A stretch of DNA of 64,000 nt from Mycobacterium sp. JS623 (GTDB lineage Bacteria; Actinomycetota; Actinomycetes; Mycobacteriales; Mycobacteriaceae), in the NCBI RefSeq assembly GCF_000328565.1, contig NC_019966.1, positions 4,092,001-4,156,000 on the forward strand, in the 5' to 3' direction. Shown here one piece after another: positions 9,014-17,884 of this stretch. The notes under the pieces were generated by a model, which had not been told where the DNA came from, ran no database searches, and saw nothing but the letters and a program-made list of their open reading frames with translations. The position numbers and the translations under genes were made by a program. Position 1 is the stretch's first letter; each line of letters starts with the position of its first letter.

Positions 9014-9820
9014 ATGGCATCTCTCGAGCGGTACGCCGACCGTCGCGTGCTGATCACCGGCGCCGGATCCGGCATCGGGCAGGCCACCGTGCTGCGGATT
9101 CTCGACGAAGGTGGCCGCGTCGTCGCGGCCGACATCAGCGAGTCCGGCTTGAAAGACACTGTCGCCAAGGCCGACTCGCACGCAGATCGGCTGAGCACTG
9201 TGGTCCTCGACGTCGCGAGCGAGGAGTCCGTCACGGAGGGCGTTGCCGAGGCGGTCGAAGCGCTCGGAGGTCTGGATGCCCTCATCAACGCAGCCGGAAT
9301 CCTGCGGTCGTCGCACTTCCTGGACACCACGCTTGCCGACTTCGAGCAGGTGTTGCGGATCAACCTCGTCGGCACCTTCCTGATGATCCGCGCGGCTCTG
9401 CCTTCGTTGCGCGACGGCAATGATCCGGCGGTCGTCAACTTCAGCTCAACCTCGGCGTCCTTCTCGCATCCGTACATGTCGGCGTACGCCGCGTCCAAGG
9501 CGGGCGTCCAAGCGATGACGCACGCCCTCGCGCTGGAGTTCGCCAAGGAGCGGATACGGTTCAATTCGGTTCAGCCGGGCTCGATTTCGTCGGGAATGAC
9601 CGACGGCATCGGCGAATCCAAGCAGAGCATCGGCCCCGGACTACCTGCCGATGCGGATTTTTCGCTGTTCGGCAAGATCACCCCGGTGCTGCCGCTCGAT
9701 GACGGCGGGATGTTCGCCAAGCCGGACGCCGTCGCCGCTGTCGTCGCGATGCTCGCCTCGTCGGACGCCTACTTCGTCACCGGAACAGAGGTCCGCATCG
9801 ACGGCGGCACCCACATGTAG
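9014..9820 (+). CDS. SDR family oxidoreductase
   Basis: Classical SDR of 268 aa with TGAGSGIGQ, a NAAG motif, catalytic Ser in FSSTSAS and YAASK. AGGAGG lies just upstream of its ATG, which falls 2 bp after the flavoprotein stop, so it belongs to the thioesterase/KstD2 operon. It is likely an NAD(P)-dependent hydroxysteroid or hydroxyacyl dehydrogenase. The insertion between the SDR core and the C-terminus (DADFSLFGKITPVLP) is unremarkable for the family. Confidence 0.83.
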   Translation: MASLERYADRRVLITGAGSGIGQATVLRILDEGGRVVAADISESGLKDTVAKADSHADRLSTVVLDVASEESVTEGVAEAVEALGGLDALINAAGILRSSHFLDTTLADFEQVLRINLVGTFLMIRAALPSLRDGNDPAVVNFSSTSASFSHPYMSAYAASKAGVQAMTHALALEFAKERIRFNSVQPGSISSGMTDGIGESKQSIGPGLPADADFSLFGKITPVLPLDDGGMFAKPDAVAAVVAMLASSDAYFVTGTEVRIDGGTHM

Positions 9821-9830
9821 ATTGCTGCGA

Positions 9831-10874
9831 ATGAGCAGACCCATACGCGTCATCCAATGGACCACCGGCAATATCGGGCGGCGGTCGCTGCACGCGATCA
9901 TCGGGCGGGACGACATGGAGCTGGTCGGCGTGTACGCGCACGGCGCCGACAAGGTCGGCGTCGACGCCGGTGAGCTCGCCGGCTGGCCCGAGCCGACCGG
10001 GATCACGGCCACCAACGACATCGATGCGTTGCTCGCGCTGAAGCCCGACGCGTGTTGTTACAACCCGCTGTGGCCGAACATCGACGAGCTGGCCCGGCTG
10101 CTGGAGGCCGGCGTCAACGTGTGCTCCAGCGCGGCGTGGATCACCGGGGGCAAGCAGTCACCCGAAGACCTGGAACGCGTCCGAAAGGCTTGCGAGAAGG
10201 GCAATTCCACGATTTTCGGTAGCGGCGCGCATCCCGGGATGACCAACCTGGTCGGCATGGTGCTGAGCGGGTCGTGCGAACGGGTCGACGAAATCCGGAT
10301 CACCGAGTCGGTGGACTGCTCGACCTACGAATCGGCGGGTACGCAAACCGCGATGGGGTTCTCGCAGGACCCCGATACGCCAGGTCTTGCCGAGAGCGTG
10401 CGGCGCGAAAGCGAAGTGTTCGCCGAGTCGGCCGCGATGATGGCCGACGCGATCGGCGCCAAGCTCGATCGGATGACATTCGACGTGCAGTTCACGGCGG
10501 CCACCGGTGACACCGACCTGGGATTCATGCAGATCCCGGAGGGCACGGTCGGCAGCGTCTACGGCTATCACCGCGGATGGGTCGGCGACCGCAACGTCGT
10601 CAGCGTCGGGTTCAACTGGACCATGGGCGACCATGTCACCCCGCCGAAGCCGCTGGAGCACGGCCACGTCATCCAGGTGTTCGGGCTGCCCAACATGCGC
10701 ACCGTGCTGCACTGCCTGCCGCCGAAGGACTGGACCGAGCCAGGGTTCATGGGCCTCGGCATGATCTACACCGCGATGCCGGTGACGAACGCGGTGCCTG
10801 CCGTCGTTGCGGCCCCGCCCGGCATCGTGACGCTGAAGGATCTGCCGCCGATCACCGGCCGTTTCGGCGGCTAG
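9831..10874 (+). CDS. DapB-like NAD(P)-binding dehydrogenase/reductase
   Basis: Protein of 347 aa with an N-terminal Rossmann domain that resembles dihydrodipicolinate reductase and 2,4-diaminopentanoate dehydrogenase (IQWTTGNIGRRSL). The start ATG lies 10 bp after the SDR stop; the longer open frame overlaps the SDR gene and is rejected. Such proteins recur in actinobacterial lipid/steroid catabolic regions, with mostly unknown substrates. It probably completes the operon that begins at 6886. It is not a lysine-pathway DapB by length or context. Confidence 0.78.
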   Translation: MSRPIRVIQWTTGNIGRRSLHAIIGRDDMELVGVYAHGADKVGVDAGELAGWPEPTGITATNDIDALLALKPDACCYNPLWPNIDELARLLEAGVNVCSSAAWITGGKQSPEDLERVRKACEKGNSTIFGSGAHPGMTNLVGMVLSGSCERVDEIRITESVDCSTYESAGTQTAMGFSQDPDTPGLAESVRRESEVFAESAAMMADAIGAKLDRMTFDVQFTAATGDTDLGFMQIPEGTVGSVYGYHRGWVGDRNVVSVGFNWTMGDHVTPPKPLEHGHVIQVFGLPNMRTVLHCLPPKDWTEPGFMGLGMIYTAMPVTNAVPAVVAAPPGIVTLKDLPPITGRFGG

Positions 10875-10875
10875 C

Positions 10876-11496
10876 TCAGAATCGTTGGGCCAGTTTGGCT
10901 TTGCCGGGCCCGTTAAGGTCGTCGAGAGCGGCACGGCGGCCCGCCATGGCCATCAACACTGCCTCTCCGCTGCCCCGCACCTCTGGCCCCTTGCCGTACG
11001 CCCAGTCGACGTCGGTGGCCACCAGGCGAACGCCGCGCGCCTGCAGGGCACCCAACAGACGCGGCGCCCATATGGTGAAATCCAGTGCGGTCCGCAATGA
11101 TTCGTCGGGTATGGTGCGCGGAATTCCGAGCGGTCTTCGGATGTCCTGCTGGTGGATCATCCCGTCGGTGAGCGCAATCTTGCCGCCGAAGCCCGACGTC
11201 AAGCCGCGCGGAACGGCGTATTGCCGCATCAGCGCGGTCAGCTCCTCGGCCGACGTGAGTGAATATTCCGCGACGCCCAATGCGTTGGCTCCGCCACGAG
11301 TTACGAGGCCTTTTGCCATGCGCCGCAACAGCTGTCCGGGGCTCAGTGCGTCGTATCCGATCACATGAGCGACGACGTCGCGGACCCGCCACCGATCACA
11401 CAGCGTCGGGCTGTCCCACTGCTCTGGAGTCAAACCCTCCAACAGCGCGGCGAACTGTTCGCGTTCGGCGCGCGCCATCTCCATCGTCGGCGTCAC
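10876..11496 (-). CDS. Maleylpyruvate isomerase-family (DinB-like) protein
   Basis: Protein of 206 aa of the mycothiol-dependent maleylpyruvate isomerase/MDMPI superfamily. The N-terminal four-helix bundle is visible (EREQFAALLEGLTPEQWDSP, then WRVRDVVAHVIGYD with its metal-ligand-type His). The GTG at 11496 was chosen because it overlaps the stop of the upstream SRPBCC gene by 4 bp (GTGA). It is the last gene of an ArsR/SRPBCC/MDMPI operon. The biochemical role is unknown; many members are thiol-dependent detoxification enzymes. Confidence 0.75.
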   Translation of the reverse strand: MTPTMEMARAEREQFAALLEGLTPEQWDSPTLCDRWRVRDVVAHVIGYDALSPGQLLRRMAKGLVTRGGANALGVAEYSLTSAEELTALMRQYAVPRGLTSGFGGKIALTDGMIHQQDIRRPLGIPRTIPDESLRTALDFTIWAPRLLGALQARGVRLVATDVDWAYGKGPEVRGSGEAVLMAMAGRRAALDDLNGPGKAKLAQRF

Positions 11497-11969
11497 TGAC
11501 CGAAGAGGTCGGCGTAGCGGCCCAGGTACAGCGGCCAGCCGGCATCGCCGTCGACGCCCGCTGCGACCGACTCCCACCCGTCACCGTGGCGTTCGATATG
11601 GCGGTGCTCCAACTCGACGCGCGTGCGCTCGGCAGACTCCGCGGTGAAGCGGACTTCGACCTCGCTCGTGTGGGCCGGGTCGGTTTCCAGCCGCCAAGTC
11701 GGCCCGATGTCCCAGGTGAAGACGACGCGGTTCGGCGGCTCGAAGGCGACGATTCTCGCCCACTTGCACAGGCTGCCGTCCTCGCCGCGGTCATAGATGT
11801 GTCCGCCGACGCGGCCCTCCAACACTGTCTCGACGATGGGAACGCTCAGCAGATTGTGTTCGCGCGGCTTGAAGTCGCCGAACCTCTCGGTGAACACGCG
11901 AAATGCACGGTCGAGTGGGGCGTTGACGACGACGTCGTGACGGATGCTTACGGGTCGCGCTTGCGTCAT
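11493..11969 (-). CDS. SRPBCC (AHSA1-type) domain protein
   Basis: START-like domain protein of 158 aa, AHSA1 subgroup (RHDVVVNAPLDRAFRVFT, then VVFTWDIGPTW and WPLYLGRYADLF near the end). These small helix-grip proteins bind hydrophobic ligands and are very commonly encoded next to an ArsR regulator, as here. It overlaps the ArsR gene by 4 bp (ATGA) and the downstream MDMPI gene by 4 bp, so all three are translationally coupled. The ligand is unknown. Confidence 0.85.
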   Translation of the reverse strand: MTQARPVSIRHDVVVNAPLDRAFRVFTERFGDFKPREHNLLSVPIVETVLEGRVGGHIYDRGEDGSLCKWARIVAFEPPNRVVFTWDIGPTWRLETDPAHTSEVEVRFTAESAERTRVELEHRHIERHGDGWESVAAGVDGDAGWPLYLGRYADLFGQ

Positions 11970-12286
11970 GATTCCTCTCCTTCCAGATCCTCGACGGTGT
12001 CTTTGAAACCGGCCAACGCCTGCACCCAGAACCGGTCGAGGTCGGCGCGCAACGCTTCGAGCCCAGTCGGGTCCAACTGATAGACCCGTCGTGTGCCTGC
12101 GGCGCGGTCGCGCACCAGCCCGGCACGTTTGAGGACTTTGAGATGTTGCGATACCGCGGGCCTGCTGACGGGCAGGTCACGGGCGAGTTCGCCCACTGCC
12201 ATCGGCCCGTGCGCGAGACGTTCCACGATCGAGCGCCGGGTGCGGTCAGCGAGCGCCACCCAGACGTCGTCTTGGTAAGTCTGCAC
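11966..12286 (-). CDS. ArsR-family winged-helix regulator
   Basis: Small regulator; the GTG at 12286 gives 106 aa beginning with the typical QTYQDDVWVALADRTRR. HTH: VGELARDLPVSRPAVSQHLKVL, followed by a wing RAAGTRRVYQLD. It belongs to the subgroup paired with SRPBCC proteins and has no obvious Cys metal site. An alternative ATG at 12310 would extend the protein by 8 residues, but would run through an inverted repeat likely to be its own operator. It probably autoregulates the three-gene operon. Confidence 0.85.
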   Translation of the reverse strand: MQTYQDDVWVALADRTRRSIVERLAHGPMAVGELARDLPVSRPAVSQHLKVLKRAGLVRDRAAGTRRVYQLDPTGLEALRADLDRFWVQALAGFKDTVEDLEGEES

Positions 12287-12291
12287 GAACC

Positions 12292-12307
12292 GTAAGCTAC
12301 CACTTAC
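12292..12307. promoter_or_regulatory. Candidate ArsR operator
   Basis: Perfect inverted repeat GTAAG-CTACCA-CTTAC immediately upstream of the GTG start of the ArsR gene. A further GGTAAGT lies inside the first codons of the gene. The position fits autoregulation. Confidence 0.4.
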
Positions 12308-12319
12308 CAATGCGGGTGA

Positions 12320-12646
12320 TCAACGGTCGTCGAATGTCGCCGCCGATTCGATGGTGACCAGCTCGGCCAGGCCGCTGATAGTGAGGCTGCGGATCAGCAC
12401 GGGATGGACGATGAGATGGATGTGGTCGGCGACGTGGTACAGCGCGTTGATGGCAGCGCTGTCGAGGTATTCGACTGCAGTCAGGTCGACGGTGAGCCGT
12501 TCGCCGCTGGCAGCTGCCTTCGCAGTGGAATCGGTGAGCGCCTGGCTGAAGGCGTCGATGTTGCTGAGGTCGATTTCTCCAACCGCGATGAGCACAAGCG
12601 TCCCGTCGCCTCGACACGTGGTGTCGAGGGTGAGCGCGGCGGACAT
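12320..12646 (-). CDS. STAS-domain anti-anti-sigma factor
   Basis: Protein of 108 aa with a SpoIIAA/RsbV-type STAS fold. The conserved phosphorylatable serine is in EYLDSAAINAL (Ser63). In partner switching, the unphosphorylated form binds an RsbW-type kinase and frees a sigma factor. The ATG overlaps the TGA of the upstream phosphatase/kinase gene by one base, so the two proteins are made together. The longer frame upstream lies inside that gene and is discarded. No sigma factor gene is nearby. Confidence 0.85.
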   Translation of the reverse strand: MSAALTLDTTCRGDGTLVLIAVGEIDLSNIDAFSQALTDSTAKAAASGERLTVDLTAVEYLDSAAINALYHVADHIHLIVHPVLIRSLTISGLAELVTIESAATFDDR

Positions 12647-15162
12647 CAGCCGATCCTCGCCGTCAGGTGGACAGTGGTACCGGCAACGCCAGGGTCGATG
12701 GCGACCTCCTGCATGAGCGCGCGCATCAGCGCGATGCCGCGACCGCGAGTGGAATCTCTCGCCGGCTGAGGAGGTTTCCACGAGCCGCTGTCAGTGACGG
12801 TCAATTGCACCCGGTCGACCATTGCCGTCCCGCCCACGCTGATGATTCCCCCTGGATTGTCGCGGTGGCCATGCTCGATCGCGTTGGCGACGGCCTCCCC
12901 CACAGCGATGAGGACGTCCATACTTTGATCCGGATTCACCAGGGCTCGTTTCAGCCAGCCGCGTAGGGCGTGCCGGGCAGGCGCGAGTTGGCTTGCGTGG
13001 GCGGGAAATTCAAGCTCAAGTGGGCTTGGGTGCCGGTAGAGCAACACGACCACGTCGTCCTGATACCCGCCAGCGGGCGCGACACCGGACATGATCTGGT
13101 TCGCCAGATCATCCAGTGTGGACGTGCGGCCGTCCCGAACGACCTCGGCGACTCGGGCGATACCGTCGTCGAGCCCTAGTCCGCGACGTTCGATCAGACC
13201 GTCGGTGTAAAGCAGCAGAGTCGCGCGCGGTGGGACAGTCACCCGTGCTTCGGGGCGGGGCCTATTGGGTCGTACTCCTAACGCAATGGTGTGGCCATCC
13301 TCCAGGATCCGAACTGCGCCGTCGGCGTCGACGAGGATGGGCGGCGGGTGCCCGGCGCTGGAGTACACGAGTTCGCCAGTCTCTGGATTGAGCACCCCGC
13401 AGACAACCGTTGTGCATTGGGCGCCGGGGAGCCGAGCGGCGAAGCGATCCATTCCCGCCAAGGCGGCACCCGGACTGGGGTCGCTGAACAGCAGCGCACG
13501 GCAGGCGCTGCGCACCTGGCCCATCACGGTGGCGGCGGCAAGACCGTGGCCGACGCAGTCCCCGACGATCAGCGCGATGCGCCCGTCCTCGAGGTCGACG
13601 ATGTCGTACCAGTCACCGCCCACCTGAAGGGGCCGGCTCGCGGCCTGATAGCGCGCCGCGAATCCGCCAGGCAGGTGCGCGGGACCGAGGATGGCGTGTT
13701 GCAGTGCCAGGGCGGTTTCGCGCTGCTTGTCCACTTGGTGCACCCTCTGCAAACCCTGGCCGAGGCGCCCCGCCAGCACCGTGAGCAACGTCTGATCCTC
13801 GAGGGTGAACGGCCGCTGCTCAGCCAGCTCGATCCAGACCACAAGCACGCCCTCGGGGTGCTGCAGCGCGATGCCCGCCGTCCCCGGCAGGGTGGTGTTC
13901 GGGGGGCTGAGCAGATCGCCGTCGCGCAGTTCGCTGAGCATCTGTCGGGTCTGAGGCGGCAGGTCGCCCCACGTCGCGGCTTCGCCGACCGACACGACAC
14001 GCGGTGTGCCATCGGCGGTCTCCCCCGGAGTCGTGAAGGTGACGGCCATTACCAGGCGCGCCCGCCACAGTCGGCGAAGTTCCTCCGCCGCCGCGCGTAA
14101 CGCGTCCTCGACGGTATCGGCTTGGGCGAGTTCCTGGTTGAGCGCATGTTCGCGACCTGCAGCCAGGGCCAACGCGATCGCTGCGTGTCGGGCGAAGTCA
14201 CTGACGAGGTCGAGGTAGTCGTTGCCGAACGGCGCCTGCTGCGGCTGGCGAGCGACAGCGATCACCCCCAGCACCCTGCCGTCGGCGACCAGCGGTATGA
14301 CGATCGCGGACCGCTCGCCGACATCCGTGAATCCCTCGATCGGATATTGGAAGGAGTCGGTGATCAGCGGTATACCGCGACGCGCCACCCCGCCGGTGGT
14401 GGAGCCGTCCATCGGAACCTGCTGACCCATCACCTGCGAGGCGTACCGGCCCGCCGTAGCAGCCACGACAAGGGTGTCGACTTGTTCTGGCAGGTCAGGC
14501 TCCCTCGGCACCAGCAAGATCGCCTGCTCGGCGTCGGCCAGCTCGAGGGCTCTGTTCACGATGAGCTGCAACGGCCCCATCTGGGGATCGCCGGAGAGCA
14601 GCGCGGTGGTGATCTCGCGACTGGCGCTTGTCCATTTCGCCGATTCGCGTTCTCGCTCGAAGAGTCGCGCATTGTCGATGGCGGCCGCGGCCGCCGTTGC
14701 TAGTGCGCGCACGGCGCTCTCCTGGGAATCGGAGAACGCCCGGCCGGGCCTGTCGTCTGCTAGGTAAAGAATTCCAAAGTCGCTACCGCGCACCGTAATT
14801 GGTATCCCGAGCAGTGCCCGTAGCGGTGGCTCGTGTGTGTCGAGCAGGCCGGCATGCGGATGCGCGGTCAAGTCATCGAGGCGCAGCCCGTCGCCAACGG
14901 GGAGCTCACCGAGCCGACGTGCCGTCTCGTCATCGATCCCGGCGTGAACGCCCGAGACAAGGGTGCCGTCGGGTGCGCGTAGCCCCAGCACTCCATATCG
15001 GGCCCCGGCAAGCTCGATCGCGGCGTTGACGATCCGCTTCAGCGTCACGTCCAGGTCCAAGTCGGACCCGATCTCGACGATCGCCCGCACCAGTTGTTCC
15101 ATCTGGTCGCGTGCCGCCGCCAGCTCGCTCAGCTGGTCACGCTCGCCCCGGTGGTCTTCCAT
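12646..15162 (-). CDS. GAF-GAF-PP2C(SpoIIE)-HATPase multidomain phosphatase/anti-sigma kinase
   Basis: Cytoplasmic sensor-effector of 838 aa. Order: short coiled coil; GAF 1 (about 25-170); GAF 2 (about 185-345); a third GAF-like region (about 350-485); PP2C/SpoIIE phosphatase (GGDWYDIVDLEDG, VGDCVGHGLAAA, then DGLIERRG and YQDDVVVLL); C-terminal RsbW-like HATPase (GEAVANAIEHGH N-box, GRGIALMRALM G-box). It thus fuses an RsbU phosphatase and an RsbW kinase in one chain, and the next gene encodes the STAS substrate. It likely converts a GAF-sensed signal into general-stress sigma-factor control. No membrane segment is seen. Confidence 0.9.
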   Translation of the reverse strand: MEDHRGERDQLSELAAARDQMEQLVRAIVEIGSDLDLDVTLKRIVNAAIELAGARYGVLGLRAPDGTLVSGVHAGIDDETARRLGELPVGDGLRLDDLTAHPHAGLLDTHEPPLRALLGIPITVRGSDFGILYLADDRPGRAFSDSQESAVRALATAAAAAIDNARLFERERESAKWTSASREITTALLSGDPQMGPLQLIVNRALELADAEQAILLVPREPDLPEQVDTLVVAATAGRYASQVMGQQVPMDGSTTGGVARRGIPLITDSFQYPIEGFTDVGERSAIVIPLVADGRVLGVIAVARQPQQAPFGNDYLDLVSDFARHAAIALALAAGREHALNQELAQADTVEDALRAAAEELRRLWRARLVMAVTFTTPGETADGTPRVVSVGEAATWGDLPPQTRQMLSELRDGDLLSPPNTTLPGTAGIALQHPEGVLVVWIELAEQRPFTLEDQTLLTVLAGRLGQGLQRVHQVDKQRETALALQHAILGPAHLPGGFAARYQAASRPLQVGGDWYDIVDLEDGRIALIVGDCVGHGLAAATVMGQVRSACRALLFSDPSPGAALAGMDRFAARLPGAQCTTVVCGVLNPETGELVYSSAGHPPPILVDADGAVRILEDGHTIALGVRPNRPRPEARVTVPPRATLLLYTDGLIERRGLGLDDGIARVAEVVRDGRTSTLDDLANQIMSGVAPAGGYQDDVVVLLYRHPSPLELEFPAHASQLAPARHALRGWLKRALVNPDQSMDVLIAVGEAVANAIEHGHRDNPGGIISVGGTAMVDRVQLTVTDSGSWKPPQPARDSTRGRGIALMRALMQEVAIDPGVAGTTVHLTARIG

Positions 15163-15290
15163 CCGTGCAAAACCTCTTCATCATTATTTCACCTGAACCG
15201 GCGAACGCGACGCGACCGCGCTTGGAGAGCCGACGGCCGCCGCGTGCTTGAGTACCCAGCGAACGCCCCGAATACCCACCTGAACGCGAC

Positions 15291-16130
15291 TCATTGCTCG
15301 GCCAGTTGCACGGCGACGCCGACCGCCCCGCCACCCACGTGAATCGACAACACTGGCCCCATGTCGGTGACGACGAGCGACTCGATCTGAGGCAAGCGCG
15401 TGGTCAACGCGGCGCCGATCTCGTCGGCGGCATCGTGGTTGTCGACGTGGTGCACGGCGATCGATGCCTGCCGCTCCCCTACCACCTCGGCGACCTTGTC
15501 GATCATCGCGATGTGCGCCTTGGTCACGGTGCGGATCCGTTGATCGAGTACCAGGTGCCCGTCGACGTCGAGACACAGCAGCGGCTTCAGCGACAAGGCC
15601 GTGCCCAGCCGCGACGCTCCCTTGCTGATCCGTCCACTGCGGCGCAAGTTGTCCAGCCGGTGCACCACGACGAACACATGCCCGCGCGATTGCGCCGAAC
15701 GGGCCGCTGTCTCAACGGCATCCAGGTCAGCACCCGAGGCAGCCGCGCGCGCCGCGGCCACTGCGACGAACCCGACACCCATCGCCGCCGAGCGCGAGTT
15801 CACCACCCGGACCGCAGGGCCGAAGTCCCGCGCCGTCTGTGCGGCCGCGCTGTAAGTGCTCGACAGCGCCGCCGAAAGATGCACGGCCACAACGCCGGCG
15901 CCGTCGCTGTCGGTCAGCGCCTGTTGGTAGATCTCGGCAAGCTCCGCGGGTGTGGCACCGGCCGTCGTGACTTTTGGGCGGTCGTGAATGTCGTAGGGCA
16001 CGTCGTCGATGCCGTCGCGCAGGTCGATTCCGTCGACCAGGACGTGCAGCGGCACCTGCCGGATGTCGTACTCCTTGAGCTCGTCGGACCCAAGGCGGGA
16101 CGACGAGTCGGTCACCACGACGACAGCCAT
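15291..16130 (-). CDS. DegV-family fatty-acid-binding protein
   Basis: Protein of 279 aa, orthologous by position and length to Rv2417c. It begins VVVVTDSSSRL, the DegV signature, and has conserved segments TTAGATPAE and VVNSRSAAMG. DegV/FakB-like proteins bind a fatty acid in a central tunnel; in Gram-positives FakB presents it to a kinase, but no FakA partner is adjacent. The ATG is 2 bp after the octT stop, so they form an operon. In M. tuberculosis the next genes would be eis and the com genes; here the conserved order stops. Confidence 0.87.
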   Translation of the reverse strand: MAVVVVTDSSSRLGSDELKEYDIRQVPLHVLVDGIDLRDGIDDVPYDIHDRPKVTTAGATPAELAEIYQQALTDSDGAGVVAVHLSAALSSTYSAAAQTARDFGPAVRVVNSRSAAMGVGFVAVAAARAAASGADLDAVETAARSAQSRGHVFVVVHRLDNLRRSGRISKGASRLGTALSLKPLLCLDVDGHLVLDQRIRTVTKAHIAMIDKVAEVVGERQASIAVHHVDNHDAADEIGAALTTRLPQIESLVVTDMGPVLSIHVGGGAVGVAVQLAEQ

Positions 16131-16132
16131 GA

Positions 16133-16861
16133 CTACCGCGAATCCTCTTGCTGCACACCCGCTTCGGCGAGAGCCTTGAGCATCAGCCCGGCAACGGCCT
16201 GATGCGCCTCGAAGTTCCAATGAATGCCGTCGGGGTTGCCACGGCCGCCCATGACGTGCTCCTCCACGGCCGCCTTGAGGTCGACGAGCGGCACGTCGTG
16301 CTCTTCGGCCCATGCCGTGATTGCCTTGGCGGTGCCTTCGCGGCCGTGATGCGCTTTTCCGTAGGTTTCCGCGATGTGCACTGACGGCAGCGACGCGACG
16401 ATCGGTATCCCCGGTCGGTTGAAGTCGATTGCCCCGCGGGTCATTTCGAGGTATTCGACGGAAACGTGCGGCGGAAGGGCCGCGCGCGAGATCGGCGACA
16501 GCCGCGGCTGTGCCCAGCCGTAGCCGTCGCGCACCCAGCGCCGCAGCCAAGCTGGCCGGACGTACCGGATCAACTCACGCAACGCGGTGGGCAGCGGCGA
16601 CGGCAGCGAATCCATGCCGCCGGTCGCGAAGACCACCGCGCCCGCTCGCGGGAGTGCCGCCCACGCCCGCGGGTCTTGAGTGGCGGCCCACCAGATGTCG
16701 CGGCAGGTCCAGCCGATCCGACCGATCACCTCGACGTCCCAATCTAGTTGTGTGGCAACGATGTTCGGCCAGATTCGCGGGTCGTCGGCGGGTAGTCCGC
16801 CGGTCGGCCCGTAGTAGGACAGCGAGTCGCAGAAGACCAACAGGCTCTTTCTAGAGGACAT
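16133..16861 (-). CDS. octT: Octanoyltransferase of methylglucose lipopolysaccharide synthesis (SGNH fold)
   Basis: Protein of 242 aa, syntenic with Rv2418c, reported to octanoylate early diglucosylglycerate intermediates of methylglucose lipopolysaccharide (MGLP). SGNH-hydrolase features: N-terminal FCDSLSYYG (GDS-like Ser13) and a C-terminal [10 protein letters not shown] with the Asp-His dyad. The ATG overlaps the end of gpgP by 11 bp; a longer upstream frame is less likely. With gpgP next to it, this is an MGLP pair. The name rests on synteny and motifs rather than on a sequence comparison. Confidence 0.83.
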   Translation of the reverse strand: MSSRKSLLVFCDSLSYYGPTGGLPADDPRIWPNIVATQLDWDVEVIGRIGWTCRDIWWAATQDPRAWAALPRAGAVVFATGGMDSLPSPLPTALRELIRYVRPAWLRRWVRDGYGWAQPRLSPISRAALPPHVSVEYLEMTRGAIDFNRPGIPIVASLPSVHIAETYGKAHHGREGTAKAITAWAEEHDVPLVDLKAAVEEHVMGGRGNPDGIHWNFEAHQAVAGLMLKALAEAGVQQEDSR

Positions 16862-17519
16862 CGTTGGCGACCTGAGCCGAGGCGTTCCACACATCGAGTC
16901 GCCAGCGGATGTCTTCTAGCACGGCATCGGGCTCGCTGTGCCCGGACAGCTGCACCCAGCTGGCGTTGCCCATGCCGCCGAGCGCCGGCCAGTTGTCGAC
17001 AGGCAGCGCCAGCAGCGCCGCCGTCAACGCCGCGATCAGTCCGCCGTGCGCGACCAGGACCACCGGCCGTTCGGGATCGTCGATGCCCCACTCGGTTTGG
17101 TCGACGATCAGCTCGGCCAGCAGCGGCATGCTGCGCGCCGCCACGTCGACCCTGCTTTCGCCGCCGTGCGGCGCCCAGCGGGCGTCGTCGCGCCACGCCA
17201 GTCGCGCCCCCGGGGCCGCGGCGTCCACCTCGAGATGCGTCATGCCCTGCCAGTCGCCCAGGTGCGTCTCGCGTAGCCGGGTGTCGACCAGCACCGGCTG
17301 GCCCGACCGCTCACCTAACGCGACCGCAGTGTCCAACGCGCGCCGCAGATCCGACGACACGATGACCAAGGGCTGCCTTTTCGCGAGCACCTCCGCGGCG
17401 GCCGCGGCCTGATCGCGACCCAGGTCGGACAGCTCGGTGTCGAGCTGGCCCTGCATCCGGCTGCCTGCGTTGTAGTTGGTCTGCCCGTGCCGCAGCATCA
17501 CCAGCCGGCGCACCCTCAT
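16851..17519 (-). CDS. gpgP: Glucosyl-3-phosphoglycerate phosphatase
   Basis: Histidine-phosphatase (phosphoglycerate-mutase-like) protein of 222 aa, orthologous by position to Rv2419c. Catalytic motif RHGQTNYN (His11), the acid in [10 protein letters not shown] and the second His in VLVAHGGLI are all present. It dephosphorylates glucosyl-3-phosphoglycerate to glucosylglycerate, the second step of MGLP synthesis. The ATG overlaps the rsfS stop by 4 bp (ATGA), which fixes the start over a 15-codon-longer frame. Confidence 0.88.
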   Translation of the reverse strand: MRVRRLVMLRHGQTNYNAGSRMQGQLDTELSDLGRDQAAAAAEVLAKRQPLVIVSSDLRRALDTAVALGERSGQPVLVDTRLRETHLGDWQGMTHLEVDAAAPGARLAWRDDARWAPHGGESRVDVAARSMPLLAELIVDQTEWGIDDPERPVVLVAHGGLIAALTAALLALPVDNWPALGGMGNASWVQLSGHSEPDAVLEDIRWRLDVWNASAQVANDVL

Positions 17520-17884
17520 GGCGCGGCGTCCAGATCGACGGGCACGATTGGGCAGTCGCGCCACAACCGGTCGAGGGCGTAGAAGTCACGCTCGTCCTGG
17601 TGCTGGATATGCACGACGATGTCGACGAAGTCGAGCAGGGTCCACCGGCCTTCGCGGGCGCCTTCGCGACGGGCGGGCTTGTATCCGGCGAGGCGCATCT
17701 TCTCCTCGACTTCATCGACGATTGCGTTGACCTGGCGCTCGTTGGACGCCGATGCGATGACAAAGCAGTCGGTGATGACGAGCTGTCCCGAAACGTCGAT
17801 GACGACGACGTCTTGGGCGAGCTTGGAGGCGGCCGCGCGCGCCGCGACGGTGGCCATCTTGACGGCTTCGTCGGTGGCGGTCAT
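17516..17884 (-). CDS. rsfS: Ribosome silencing factor RsfS
   Basis: RsfS/YbeB/Iojap protein of 122 aa that binds ribosomal protein L14 and blocks subunit joining under nutrient limitation. The conserved core is visible: [28 protein letters not shown] and [14 protein letters not shown]. Start ATG overlaps the nadD stop by 4 bp, and its own stop overlaps gpgP. The nadD-rsfS-gpgP-octT order matches M. tuberculosis. Confidence 0.93.
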   Translation of the reverse strand: MTATDEAVKMATVAARAAASKLAQDVVVIDVSGQLVITDCFVIASASNERQVNAIVDEVEEKMRLAGYKPARREGAREGRWTLLDFVDIVVHIQHQDERDFYALDRLWRDCPIVPVDLDAAP

